Shown: in pieces, positions 53,814 through 64,000 of the stretch
Layout of the letters: every line of letters starts with the position of its first letter
Numbering within the stretch: position 1 is the first letter of the stretch
DNA from: Deinococcus sp. JMULE3
Lineage (GTDB): Bacteria > Deinococcota > Deinococci > Deinococcales > Deinococcaceae
Direction of reading: 5' to 3'
Assembly (NCBI RefSeq): GCF_013337115.1
Contig: NZ_SGWE01000004.1
Location: forward strand, 1,188,001 to 1,252,000
DNA: 64,000 nucleotides
Program-made: the position numbers and the translations under genes
Notes under the pieces: generated by a model
What the model saw: only the letters and a program-made list of their open reading frames with translations
Databases searched by the model: none
What the model was told of the DNA's origin: nothing

Positions 53814-54718
53814 GTGACCGCCGGGTGGAGGTCCTGCGCGGCGAGCAGTTGACGCTGGAGGTCCTGCCGGAGGTGGGAGCCAGCGTCCTGAACCTGCGCG
53901 CAACCTCGGGCCGCCCGGTACTGCGCCCGGTGGAAATGGATAGCGTGGAGACGAGCAGTCAGTGCGCGAGCTTCACGCTGATTCCGTTCAGCAACCGCGT
54001 GCGCGACGCGAAATTCGTGTTCGAGGGGCGCGAGGTTCAGCTGCGCCCGAACACGAAGGACGGACTGGCGCAGCACGGCGACGTCCGCAACCGCCCCTGG
54101 AAGGCCGAGCGGGTGGACGACACGCACCTGCGCTGCACCTTCGACTCGCGGGACTTCGCGGACGTGAACTGGCCGTGGGCGTTCACGGCGGGCATCGAGT
54201 ACCGCCTGCACGGCCCGCACCTGGACATGACGCTGACCCTCACGAACGAGGACACGACCGACATGCCCGCCGGGATGGGCCTGCACCCGTACTTCGCGCG
54301 CGTGCAGCCGGACCTGCCGGGCGTGGACCCGACCCTGACGGTGGGCGCGGAGCTGATCTACGACACGGACGAGCGCGTCCTGACGGTGGGTGCCGCCCGT
54401 GAACTGCGCACTGATGAGGACTACCGTACGCCCGCCCCGGTGGGGTCGCGGGAGATCAACACGACGTACACGGCGTGGGACGGCGTGGCGCGGCTGGACT
54501 GGGGCGCGCGGGCGCTGACCGTCACGGCGGACAACGTGTACTCGCATCTGGTGGTGTTCACCGCGCCGGACGGCAGCCTCGCGCTGGAGCCCGTGTCTCA
54601 CGCGACCGACGCGTTCAACCTCGCCGCGCAGGGCGTGCCCGGCGTGGACCTGCGCGTGCTGTCGCCTGGTCAGACGCTCGCGGGGACCGTGCGTCTGACT
54701 CTCGACGGGAACTGGTAA
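53810..54718 (+). CDS. aldose 1-epimerase family protein
   Basis: 302 residues, GTG start overlapping rlmB (GTGA). Galactose mutarotase-like beta-sandwich: LIPFSNRVRDAKFVFEGREV with the conserved Asn-Arg, and GLAQHGDVRNRPW (His general acid), GMGLHPYF (second His), and a Glu near the C-terminus (SLALEPVSHATDAFN). Interconverts sugar anomers; the exact sugar is unknown. The TAA stop is overlapped by repeat copy 7. Confidence 0.9.
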   Translation: MSDRRVEVLRGEQLTLEVLPEVGASVLNLRATSGRPVLRPVEMDSVETSSQCASFTLIPFSNRVRDAKFVFEGREVQLRPNTKDGLAQHGDVRNRPWKAERVDDTHLRCTFDSRDFADVNWPWAFTAGIEYRLHGPHLDMTLTLTNEDTTDMPAGMGLHPYFARVQPDLPGVDPTLTVGAELIYDTDERVLTVGAARELRTDEDYRTPAPVGSREINTTYTAWDGVARLDWGARALTVTADNVYSHLVVFTAPDGSLALEPVSHATDAFNLAAQGVPGVDLRVLSPGQTLAGTVRLTLDGNW

Positions 54719-54872
54719 TACGGACTCCGATTGAATGGCTGACAAAGCCGTTCAATCCGAGCGGACTCGCAGAGCTGCGCAGCAGAGCGAGTGGGAGCAA
54801 AACGGGTTCCGGACGTGGAGTGAGCAGATCGGCGGTGTTCCGAGCTGTTCACGAAACAAACGGAATCCGTAT
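54718..54872 (-). repeat. structured intergenic repeat, copy 7 (longer variant)
   Basis: Reverse orientation; starts at the last base of the TAA (TAATACGG) and ends GGAATCCGTAT. It carries about 20 extra bases with a GAGCTGCGCAGC palindrome in the segment between the two stems. Confidence 0.83.
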
Positions 54873-54883
54873 AAGCCTCTCCC

Positions 54884-55099
54884 CTACCCGGTGGCGAGCA
54901 GCGCCCCGCGACCGTCGCGCAGTTCGAATTCGCGGCGGTCGCGGGCCTGCATCCAGCGCAGGGCTTCGAGCAGGTCGTCGGTTTCCTTCAGGACCTCGGG
55001 GGCGTCCGGGTCGCCGGTCCACACCACGCGGTACGCGCGCGGCGCCGGGGGAGGCGTCCAGCGTTCCCCCTCGTCCTCTTTCACGAATGCTCTCGACAT
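54884..55099 (-). CDS. small conserved-looking protein, unknown
   Basis: 71 residues with GGAGGG directly before the ATG. The sequence YRVVWTGDPDAPEVLKETDD and EALRWMQARDRREFELRDGR suggests a compact alpha/beta protein; no family known to me. It ends 12 bases from repeat copy 7 and follows the htrA-like gene on the same strand with a 55-base gap. Confidence 0.6.
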   Translation of the reverse strand: MSRAFVKEDEGERWTPPPAPRAYRVVWTGDPDAPEVLKETDDLLEALRWMQARDRREFELRDGRGALLATG

Positions 55100-55154
55100 C
55101 CCTCCAGTCTGGCGGGCGCGCCTGAAGCGCGGGTGGGGGAGGGTAACCTCTGCT

Positions 55155-56240
<1,086 letters not shown>

Positions 56241-56327
56241 GCCGTCAGTCTAGGGCCGTGTTCAGCCCCTGACGGTGGCAGAGGGAACCGAAGAGAGGTC
56301 GTGCCTCCCGCCGCCCCACATTCTTGC

Positions 56328-56356
56328 TTGACAAGATAGTGACCCACCACTACCTT
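56328..56356 (+). promoter_or_regulatory. promoter with inverted-repeat operator before the PadR gene
   Basis: TTGACA (56328-56333), 17-base spacer, TACCTT (56351-56356). GATAGTG and CACTACC form an imperfect inverted repeat across the spacer and -10, a natural site for autoregulation by the PadR protein encoded next. Confidence 0.75.
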
Positions 56357-56388
56357 GCATACCAAGACACCAGTCGGAGGCCCCACGC

Positions 56389-56730
56389 ATGAACCCACTC
56401 AAATCCGGCACCCTCGACCTCGCGCTGCTCGCCGCCCTCCAGGATCAGCCCCGCTACGGGCTGGACATCCTGCGGCACGTCAACGACCGCAGTGGCGGCC
56501 TCTTCGACCTGCGTGAAGGCAGCCTCTACCCCGCCCTGCACCGCCTCGTGAAGGCCGGGTGGGTGGACAGCGACTGGCAACCCAGCGACCGGGGCGGCGC
56601 ACCCCGCAAGGTCTACCGGCTGACCGATGACGGACGCGCGGCCCTGACCACCAAACGCCAGGAATGGCAGACGCTGCGCGGCGCGCTGGACGCCCTGCTG
56701 CTCCGCGCCCTGCCCCGGCGGTCCGCGTGA
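56389..56730 (+). CDS. PadR family transcription regulator
   Basis: 113 residues. Winged helix SGTLDLALLAALQDQPRYGL, LREGSLYPALHRLVKAGWVD, and RKVYRLTDDGRAALTTKRQEW, the standard short PadR form. CGGAGG ribosome-binding site. The stop overlaps the GTG of the next gene, a common pairing in which PadR controls a membrane protein with a permease-prefix/HAAS domain. Confidence 0.92.
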   Translation: MNPLKSGTLDLALLAALQDQPRYGLDILRHVNDRSGGLFDLREGSLYPALHRLVKAGWVDSDWQPSDRGGAPRKVYRLTDDGRAALTTKRQEWQTLRGALDALLLRALPRRSA

Positions 56731-57827
56731 CCCGCCGCCTCCCCCGACCGCGCCGTCCCCTGAGTGCCGACGCGTACATCCACCACGCCACCCGTGGCCT
56801 CCCGCGCGCCGAACGGCTCGACGCCGCCGCCGAACTCCGCGCGCACCTCACCGAACGCATGCAGGAGCACCAGGCGCACGGCTTCTCCCCCGAGGAAGCC
56901 GAGTACCTCGCCGTGCGCGGCATGGGCGACCCGCAACCCGTCAACCGGGGTCTACTCGGGCACGCCTTCACGCACCGCGCCGGATGGCTCACGCTGGCAG
57001 CCCTCCTCGTGGGCGGCCTGGGCTGGACGGCGTACCGCGAGTGGCTGCCCCCGCGCGAAGGCGCGCAGTTCAGCCCGATGAACCAGAGGGACATCAATGC
57101 ACTGTTCAGCGATAAGGACGCTCCGCGTGGCACCTATCAGGGCGTGACCCTGACCTACCCGCGTGGCACGAAGGCGGTACTGTACGTGATGGTCTCCAGT
57201 ACCGAAAATAAGTACCGCCCGGAGCAGGTCAGTCTGTTCAGCAAGAATCTCGTGAACGATGAGGAACAGAACTTCCGGGGCCGCATCCCCGGCAGCTACC
57301 GCTACCAGGAACGCCTCCTGTTGAGCGCGTGGCGCATGACCTGCGACGGCCAGGAGCGCAGCGGCATCTACAAGACCGGGTACGGCCTGCCCTCCCCGTT
57401 CGAGAACTCGGGCATAAGTGCTTACAGCGGACCGGGCGGCATGAGCGTCGGCGCCTGCGCGAACCCCAGCGTGCGCCTTCACCGCGCGACCCAGACCCTG
57501 AACACCACGCCCCCCACCCAGGAAACTCATACCGTGCCTCCAGACGGAGCGGGAGCCATCTTCAACGACCATCGTCCGCTGAACTTGAACGAGTGGCGAG
57601 TGCTGTACCGCCTGCGTGTGGACCCCGAGGCCGATCCCAACACCTACTCGCCGATGCCCACGGGACCAGCGAGCGCGAAGGCGCGGGGAACGTACGTGGC
57701 GGTCATGCCGCTGGATCACGTACCCAACAACGCGGACGAGTACAGCTGGGGTGGCATGTCGGTGGGCTTCAAGGGTGAACAGCCCATCCCACTGCCGCCG
57801 CTGGTCACGGATCAGCCGGGCGGGTGA
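56727..57827 (+). CDS. membrane protein with N-terminal permease-prefix (HAAS-like) domain
   Basis: 366 residues, GTG start overlapping padR. Residues 10-75 (YIHHATRGLPRAERLDAAAE, GFSPEEAEYLAVRGMGDP) match the helical prefix domain that typically partners PadR regulators. One membrane segment at about 88-106 (WLTLAALLVGGLGWTAY). The remaining ~260 residues are extracytoplasmic and not recognised; they include a Cys pair (MTCDGQERS, VGACANPS). Codon use in 57050-57300 is less GC-rich than average. Confidence 0.75.
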   Translation: MTRRLPRPRRPLSADAYIHHATRGLPRAERLDAAAELRAHLTERMQEHQAHGFSPEEAEYLAVRGMGDPQPVNRGLLGHAFTHRAGWLTLAALLVGGLGWTAYREWLPPREGAQFSPMNQRDINALFSDKDAPRGTYQGVTLTYPRGTKAVLYVMVSSTENKYRPEQVSLFSKNLVNDEEQNFRGRIPGSYRYQERLLLSAWRMTCDGQERSGIYKTGYGLPSPFENSGISAYSGPGGMSVGACANPSVRLHRATQTLNTTPPTQETHTVPPDGAGAIFNDHRPLNLNEWRVLYRLRVDPEADPNTYSPMPTGPASAKARGTYVAVMPLDHVPNNADEYSWGGMSVGFKGEQPIPLPPLVTDQPGG

Positions 57828-57845
57828 TGCCCTAGGCTGGGCGTC

Positions 57846-58328
57846 ATGCGTTTCTGGCTGTTGAAATCGGAGCCTGATGTGTTCGGCTTCGCGGATCTGG
57901 TGCGGGTGGGGCGAGAGCCGTGGAATGGCGTGCGGAACTATCAGGCGCGGAATTTCCTGCGGGAGATGCGCGAGGGGGACCTGTGCCTGTTCTACCACTC
58001 GAACGCGAAACCGGTGGGCGTGGCGGGGGTGGCGCGGGTGTGCCGGGCGGCGTACGCGGATGACCTGCAGTTCGACCCCGACAGTCAGTATTTCGATCCG
58101 AAGTCCACGGTGGACGCGCCGCGCTGGAGCATGGTGGATGTGGCGCCGCTGATCGCGTTTCCGCAGGTGGTGTCCCTGGACGCCCTGCGGGAGATGCCGG
58201 AATGGGACGGGTCGGCCCTGACCCGCAAGGGATCGCGCCTGAGCGTGCTGCCCGTGGAGGGCGGGGCGTTCTGGGCGACGCTGGACGCGGCGGGTCTGAG
58301 CCTGGATGAGGTGGCGGGACTGGGTTGA
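57846..58328 (+). CDS. EVE domain protein
   Basis: 160 residues: MRFWLLKSEPDVFGFADLVR, WNGVRNYQARNFLREMREGD, LCLFYHSNAKPVGVAGVARV, and PRWSMVDVAPL make up a complete EVE (PUA-like) domain, which in characterised members binds modified bases in DNA or RNA. TAGGCT (57833-57838) is 7 bases before the ATG. Single gene; no linked nuclease here. Confidence 0.92.
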   Translation: MRFWLLKSEPDVFGFADLVRVGREPWNGVRNYQARNFLREMREGDLCLFYHSNAKPVGVAGVARVCRAAYADDLQFDPDSQYFDPKSTVDAPRWSMVDVAPLIAFPQVVSLDALREMPEWDGSALTRKGSRLSVLPVEGGAFWATLDAAGLSLDEVAGLG

Positions 58329-58391
58329 TCTGAGAAATGGGTTGATTTGCGGGCTGGGTCGAGTGCCGCTCCGGGCGGCGGGGGGGGTGTT

Positions 58392-58420
58392 TTGACAGGG
58401 TCAGGGGTGGTGGGTATCGT
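58392..58420 (+). promoter_or_regulatory. promoter of the small-peptide gene
   Basis: TTGACA (58392-58397), 17-base spacer, TATCGT (58415-58420); start near 58427, giving a ~100-base leader. Confidence 0.7.
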
Positions 58421-58449
58421 GGTGAGGTTCGACACAATCCGGCGTGTGT

Positions 58450-58511
58450 TCATCTGACGTTGAGAGTTTTTTCATGGCTTTCTCTCTTCCTATGACCTTA
58501 ACGTCAGATGA
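58450..58511 (+). repeat. 12-bp perfect inverted repeat in the leader
   Basis: TCATCTGACGTT (58450-58461) and AACGTCAGATGA (58500-58511) enclose 38 unusually AT-rich bases. In RNA this makes a long hairpin ending about 20 bases before the peptide start codon. Confidence 0.8.
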
Positions 58512-58530
58512 AGAAAAGGAGAATGCAACT

Positions 58531-58626
58531 ATGGAACTACTTCTGGCTGGTCTGGTCATCGTGGTGTCCCTGATCCTTGCCGCGTGGCAGGAACGTCCCG
58601 GCGCCGAGCGGCGCAGCCGCCGCTGA
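58531..58626 (+). CDS. 31-residue hydrophobic peptide
   Basis: MELLLAGLVIVVSLILAAWQ followed by a charged tail ending RRSRR. An AAAAGGAG ribosome-binding site lies 8-9 bases upstream. Its own promoter and a palindromic leader argue that it is a real gene. The single-helix layout recalls KdpF-like peptides or small membrane toxins; no kdp genes are near. An in-frame ATG at 58444 would run through the palindrome and is unlikely. Confidence 0.6.
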   Translation: MELLLAGLVIVVSLILAAWQERPGAERRSRR

Positions 58627-58833
58627 CGCACCCACCCGCGTGACGGGGCTTGGTGCAACGTCTGAACACGGCATCACCTGAACGGTGAGGGGGCGCGCTG
58701 CTGCGCACTCACCGGAACTGAATGCACCCTGGACTCCGGAGTGGGATCACAGGGCAGGAACCACCCACCCGGTTTTCTGGACTGAGTTCACACCCGCCGG
58801 GCAGGCGGCACGCGACCGGTACGCTGCGGGGTA

Positions 58834-59454
58834 ATGTCTGCACTCTGGCCCGGTCGCCGTCCCACCCTGTTCTCCCGCCTGGCGCTTGGGCTCATGCGGC
58901 TGGTGGGATGGCGGCCCGTGCTGGCCCCCCCACCCGGACCCAAGTTCGTGAGTGCGGTTGCGCCTCACACGCACAACGCGGACTTCTGGCCGGGCCTGTT
59001 CTTCATGTGGTCCACCCGGTCCCCGGTGCGCTTCGTGGCGAAGCATCAGTTGTTCACGTTCCCGCTGGGGCTGTTCATGCGGGCCGTGGGGGGCCTGCCG
59101 GTGGATCGCCGCCGCGCCGGGGGGAACTTCGTGGACGGCGTGGTGGCTCTGATCGACCAGCAACCGGAGATCATGCTGGTCGTCGCGCCGGAAGGCACCC
59201 GCAGTCGCGGGCAGTACTGGCGGACCGGCTTCTACTACATGGCGCTGGAAGCGAACGTCCCGATCGGCGTGACGGTCATGGACTGGGGGCGCAAGCAGGT
59301 GGGCGTGATCGGGTACGTGACGCCCACCGGGGACATCGAGGCGGACTTCGCCCTGATCCGCGAGATGCTCCGCGACGTGCGCGGCCACACCCCGGCGAAC
59401 GAGACGCCGGCCATTCCCCGCCCCGCGTCGGAGGGTGGACCCAGCAAGGGCTGA
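58834..59454 (+). CDS. PlsC-like lysophospholipid acyltransferase
   Basis: 206 residues. HX4D motif in VAPHTHNADFWPG (about 47-52), FVAKHQLFTFPLGLFMRAVG (substrate-binding block), VAPEGTRSRGQYW (glycerol-phosphate motif, about 131). Similar to the 1-acyl-glycerol-3-phosphate acyltransferase superfamily. TACGCT (58820-58825) is 8 bases before the ATG. The gap 58627-58833 shows no gene. Confidence 0.85.
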   Translation: MSALWPGRRPTLFSRLALGLMRLVGWRPVLAPPPGPKFVSAVAPHTHNADFWPGLFFMWSTRSPVRFVAKHQLFTFPLGLFMRAVGGLPVDRRRAGGNFVDGVVALIDQQPEIMLVVAPEGTRSRGQYWRTGFYYMALEANVPIGVTVMDWGRKQVGVIGYVTPTGDIEADFALIREMLRDVRGHTPANETPAIPRPASEGGPSKG

Positions 59455-59564
59455 CGCGACCTTCACGCTGTCCGGTACGTGCCGCCCCGGTCGGGAGCAC
59501 CTGAAGCGCTTTACAGCGCGGCGCAGTAAGAGTTCCGGGAGGGTTCCCGCCGGACAATCCGGGT

Positions 59565-61919
59565 ATGACGGTCCCGGCAGTTCCTGACGATCAGCGCGGC
59601 ACGCGACTGGTCCTGGGGGCGCTGCTGGGCCTGTACGTCCTGCACCTCCTGAACCTGCGGGGCCAGCTGCCGCCGGGCGCGGCGCAGGGCATGGCGGATC
59701 AGGCGTACGTGCTGCTGTTCGTGGGGTCCGGCGTGCTGACCTGGGTCCTGGCGGGCCGCGCGGCGTTCCCGGCTCCGTGGCGCTGGATGGCGGGCGGGAC
59801 GGCGCTGTGGGGCCTGGGGCAGCTGGTGTACGCGGCGCTGGATCAGGCGGACGTGCAGGTCACGCTGGCCGACCCGCTGTTCCTGGCGTACCCGGCGTGT
59901 TTCCTGGTGGCGTTCATGCTGGTGGAGCGCCGCTGGCCGTCCCTGCCGGGCTGGGCGGCGCGACTGGACGTGCTGGCGATGGTGTCGGCGGTGTCGGCCT
60001 TCGCGTGGTTCTTTCTGCTGGCCGCGCAGGCGCAGCGGGAGGACGTGAGCCGCCTGGACAACGTGGTCACCATGCTGTACCCCCTGTCGGACCTGCTGCT
60101 GCTGGCGCTGCTGCTGGCGCAGGTGTGGCGGGGCATGACGCTGCGCAGCAGCACGCTCCGGCGGAGTCTGGCGCTGCTGGCGGCGGGCATGCTGGCCTTC
60201 GTCGTCGCCGATCTGGGCTTCGTGTACCTGACGCTCCGCGGCGAGTACGGGGACGGGGTGGGCTGGCCGGACGCACTGTGGCCCCTGGGGGCGCTGCTGC
60301 TGCCCGCGGCGCTGTCGGGTTCGCTCGCGCCGCCGCGCGCCGCGCCGCCCAGACGTGCGGGTCCGCCCACGCTGGTGTCGCTGCTCGCGCCGTACCTGTC
60401 GCTGGTGGCGGCGTTCTCGCTGCTGCTGCTGATCCCGCAGGGCCTGCCGGAACGCGGGGCGCTGCTGCTGACGTTCCTGACGGCGCTGCTGGTCGCGGCG
60501 CGGCAGACGCTGGCGGTGCGGGACCTGCGCGTGCGGACCGGGGAGCTGGCGCGCAGTCAGGCGCAGGTGCAGGCCGAGGCGCTGCGTGACCCGCTGACCG
60601 GGCTGGGCAACCGCCTGAAACTGAACGGTTCCCTGGATCACGCGCTGAAGGTCGGGGGACGGGTGGGTCTGGTGATGCTGGACCTGGACGACTTCCGGTT
60701 CGTGAACGACGCGCTGGGACACCGCGCCGGGGACGAGTTCCTGCGGGAGACAGCGCGGCGGGTCCTGGCGGTCACGGGCACCCTGCCGGAGGTGGGGCAG
60801 GCGTGTTGCAGTCGCCTGGGCGCCGACGAGTTCGTGGTGCTGCTGCGGGACACCACTGCCGGCACCCTGATGACCCTGAGTGAACGGCTGCGGGACGCCC
60901 TGTCTCAGCCCGTGAACTTCGAGGGTCAGGAGCTGCGCCTGAGCGCGTCGGTGGGCGCGGCGCTGGCGGACCCCGCGCAGGACGCCGGGGCGGCGCTGCG
61001 CCGCGTGGATCTGGCGCTGGCGGAAGTGAAACGGCGGGGTGGGAACGGCGCGCAGCTGTTCGACCCGGCGCGGGACGACGCGGCGGCGGCGCGGCGGGTG
61101 CTGCTGGAGGCGCGGCTGCGTGGCGCGCTGGACCGGGATGAACTGACCCTGCACTACCAGCCGATGCTGGACGCGGACGGACAGGTGCGCCGCGCGGAGG
61201 CGCTACTGCGCTGGACGGACCCGGAGCTGGGCGCGGTGTCCCCGGCGGAGTTCGTACCGGTCGCGGAGGACGCCGGGTTCATGCCACAGGTGGACCTGTG
61301 GGTGATCGCGCGGGCCTGCAGTCAGCTGCGCGCGTGGCGGGACGCCGGGGTGACGTGGCAGGTGTCGGTGAACGTCACGCCGCCGCTGCTGCTGCGCCCG
61401 GAGTTCGTGTCCTGGCTGGCCGCGCAGCTTACGGCGCATGAGCTGCGCCCCGGCGACCTGGAACTGGAGGTCACCGAGCGGGTGCTGGTCGCGTCGGGTG
61501 AACGGCTGCGCGAGCCGCTTGCCGCGCTGCGCGTCCTGGGGGTGGACACGGCGCTGGACGATTTCGGGGTGGGGCAGTCCTCCCTGTCGTCGCTGCTGCA
61601 CCTGCCGATCCGCACCCTGAAGATCGACCGGGCGTTCGTGCGGGTCCTGGACTGCCCGGCCGAGGCGCAGCGCGGCGCGCAGATCGTCGGGGCGATCGTG
61701 GCGCTCGGGCGGGCGCTGGGGCTGCGCGTGGTCGCCGAGGGAGTCGAGACGGACGCGCAGGCGCAGGCGGTGTGGGCGCTGGGCGTGTCCACCGTGCAGG
61801 GCTTCTGGTTCGCGCGGCCCGCGGCTGCCGGGAACCTGCCGCCCGGACTGACGGGACCGCGTTCGTCTGACCTGCAAAGACACGCCCCCGGTGCGCGGGG
61901 TGGGGGGGTGTTACCGTGA
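59565..61919 (+). CDS. membrane GGDEF-EAL protein
   Basis: 784 residues. About eight hydrophobic segments in 1-310 form a membrane sensor. GGDEF domain (about 345-510): [35 protein letters not shown], with the signature degenerate as [10 protein letters not shown] (GADEF), which may still bind GTP but might not cyclise. EAL domain (about 520-765): [51 protein letters not shown], and [15 protein letters not shown], all main catalytic groups present. I infer a c-di-GMP phosphodiesterase. The stop is 4 bases before glyA. Confidence 0.9.
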   Translation: MTVPAVPDDQRGTRLVLGALLGLYVLHLLNLRGQLPPGAAQGMADQAYVLLFVGSGVLTWVLAGRAAFPAPWRWMAGGTALWGLGQLVYAALDQADVQVTLADPLFLAYPACFLVAFMLVERRWPSLPGWAARLDVLAMVSAVSAFAWFFLLAAQAQREDVSRLDNVVTMLYPLSDLLLLALLLAQVWRGMTLRSSTLRRSLALLAAGMLAFVVADLGFVYLTLRGEYGDGVGWPDALWPLGALLLPAALSGSLAPPRAAPPRRAGPPTLVSLLAPYLSLVAAFSLLLLIPQGLPERGALLLTFLTALLVAARQTLAVRDLRVRTGELARSQAQVQAEALRDPLTGLGNRLKLNGSLDHALKVGGRVGLVMLDLDDFRFVNDALGHRAGDEFLRETARRVLAVTGTLPEVGQACCSRLGADEFVVLLRDTTAGTLMTLSERLRDALSQPVNFEGQELRLSASVGAALADPAQDAGAALRRVDLALAEVKRRGGNGAQLFDPARDDAAAARRVLLEARLRGALDRDELTLHYQPMLDADGQVRRAEALLRWTDPELGAVSPAEFVPVAEDAGFMPQVDLWVIARACSQLRAWRDAGVTWQVSVNVTPPLLLRPEFVSWLAAQLTAHELRPGDLELEVTERVLVASGERLREPLAALRVLGVDTALDDFGVGQSSLSSLLHLPIRTLKIDRAFVRVLDCPAEAQRGAQIVGAIVALGRALGLRVVAEGVETDAQAQAVWALGVSTVQGFWFARPAAAGNLPPGLTGPRSSDLQRHAPGARGGGVLP

Positions 61920-61923
61920 GGTC

Positions 61924-63150
<1,227 letters not shown>

Positions 63151-63164
63151 TCCCACACGCAGGC

Positions 63165-63201
63165 GGCGGGACCGGCGGGCGTTGACCCCGGCGGTCCCGC
63201 C
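63165..63201 (+). terminator. terminator hairpin of glyA
   Basis: A 10-bp stem GGCGGGACCG/CGGTCCCGCC. Confidence 0.7.
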
Positions 63202-63300
63202 GCTGTTCGCGCCGGGCGGTGCCAGTGGGGGGATAGCACCCCCAATCACTCACGTTATTTTGTGAACTTTTCCACTCCGGCGTGACATAGTGAAGCGTCC

Positions 63301-64000
63301 ATGGATCTCGCCGCGCTGCCCAGTGACCTCACCCTGCACCTGACGCAGGTGGGCCTCACCGCCAGCAACCTCAGCGCCGCCCTGCGCCCCGTCCTGGACA
63401 CCCTGACCAGCCACGCCGGGGCACGCACCGCCACGTACTACCAGCGGCGCGACCACACCGGCCGCGCCGGACCGCCCGGACCCAGCTACCCCGCGCGCGT
63501 CTGCCAGGGGCCCGCCCCGCTCCCCACCCTCCCCACCGACCTGACCCGCGCCCTGCAGCGTCACGCCGACCTGCTCGAATGGCCCCCGGACGGACACCGC
63601 CCACCCCTGCTGGCCGCGCCCATCCACGACCGGGACGGCACGCTCCTCGGGGCGCTCCTCATCACCCACGACACGCCCGACTGGAGCGCGTCGCACCGCA
63701 CCCTGCTGCGCACCCTGGCCGGACTGGTCACGCTGGTCGCCGCGCGCCTGCACGCCGAGGAACGCGAACGCGACGCGCACGAACACGCCCTGCGCGCCCT
63801 GAGCCTCGCGCTGGAAGCCCGCGACCACGACCTGCGCGGCCACACCGACCGCGTCACGCAACTGGCGCTGCTCGTCGGGCAGGCCATGCACCTCCCACCC
63901 GACTCGCTGGGCGCGCTGCGCTGGGGCGCGTACCTGCACGACATCGGCAAACTGACCCTCCCGGACGACGTCCTGCACCACCCCGGCCCCCTGACCCCCG
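63301..64000 (+). CDS. GAF-like plus HD-GYP signalling protein, N-terminal part (runs off right edge)
   Basis: About 233 residues visible. Residues 1-155 look GAF-like (LLAAPIHDRDGTLLGALLIT). The HD domain starts at about 165: LALEARDHDLRGHTDRVTQLALLVGQ (His of the HD fold) and YLHDIGKLTLPDDVL (the HD pair). The spacing fits HD-GYP phosphodiesterases, but the GYP motif is beyond the window. ATG at 63301 with CATAGT about 9 bases upstream. Confidence 0.85.
   Translation, partial: MDLAALPSDLTLHLTQVGLTASNLSAALRPVLDTLTSHAGARTATYYQRRDHTGRAGPPGPSYPARVCQGPAPLPTLPTDLTRALQRHADLLEWPPDGHRPPLLAAPIHDRDGTLLGALLITHDTPDWSASHRTLLRTLAGLVTLVAARLHAEERERDAHEHALRALSLALEARDHDLRGHTDRVTQLALLVGQAMHLPPDSLGALRWGAYLHDIGKLTLPDDVLHHPGPLTP

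Noticed and set aside
58444..58530. 60-residue version of the small peptide from the ATG at 58444
   Set aside because: It would run through the palindrome and has no ribosome-binding site, whereas the ATG at 58531 has AAAAGGAG.

Overview
The window looks like a chromosomal segment of a Deinococcus species. It is very GC-rich. At least 17 genes place a TANNNT -10 element 6-10 bases before the start codon, as in leaderless Deinococcus transcripts. The gene set (malic enzyme, HtrA, YihY/BrkB, DinB and a phospholipase D ending in a Deinococcus-type C-terminal domain) also fits. The assignment is inferred from these signs, not from a search.

Layout. 1-5.9 kb: housekeeping genes (NAD-malic enzyme N-terminal part, a hotdog thioesterase, BrkB, a MmcQ/YjbR gene with a membrane-protein partner, a dus-dinB pair, a GNAT acetyltransferase). 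5.97-28.3 kb: a 22-kb integrated island. Its left end is an intact tRNA-Asn(GTT) next to a tyrosine recombinase. Its right end is a perfect 70-bp copy of the tRNA 3' part, followed by what is probably the original host terminator. The cargo is mostly DNA-processing and defence-like: a kinase-fold protein, an HTH plus PD-(D/E)XK protein, an antirepressor-like small protein, a helicase-like ATPase, a secreted phospholipase D, a 1,702-residue SF1 helicase with a Vsr-like nuclease domain, and a four-gene operon hsdM-hsdS-gmrSD-hsdR that puts a type IV-like restriction enzyme inside a type I system.

28.3-35.8 kb: a branched-chain amino acid type ABC transporter operon (substrate-binding protein, livHMGF); a guanidine-III riboswitch and the Gdx guanidinium exporter; pyrD; an Rrf2 regulator. 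35.8-42.1 kb: a second GNAT, a secreted DUF4214-like protein, and an interrupted set of CO-dehydrogenase/molybdenum-hydroxylase maturation genes (MobA-like transferase, coxG, MoxR ATPase, VWA/CoxE). 42.3-50 kb: a propeller lipoprotein, an ABC exporter pair, a TPR-GGDEF protein, a Ser/Thr kinase-PQQ propeller gene with a 1-nt frameshift, and tatA. 50-64 kb: comM, folC, tRNA-Lys, rlmB, an aldose epimerase, HtrA, a PadR/membrane-protein pair, an EVE protein, a 31-residue hydrophobic peptide gene behind a palindromic leader, a PlsC-like acyltransferase, a GGDEF-EAL protein, glyA and the start of a GAF-like/HD-GYP gene.

Seven copies of a ~135-bp structured intergenic repeat lie between 28.3 and 54.9 kb and none lies in the island. 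Their ends are short inverted repeats starting at TA. Base changes between copies are compensated within the stems. Several copies abut or overlap stop codons.
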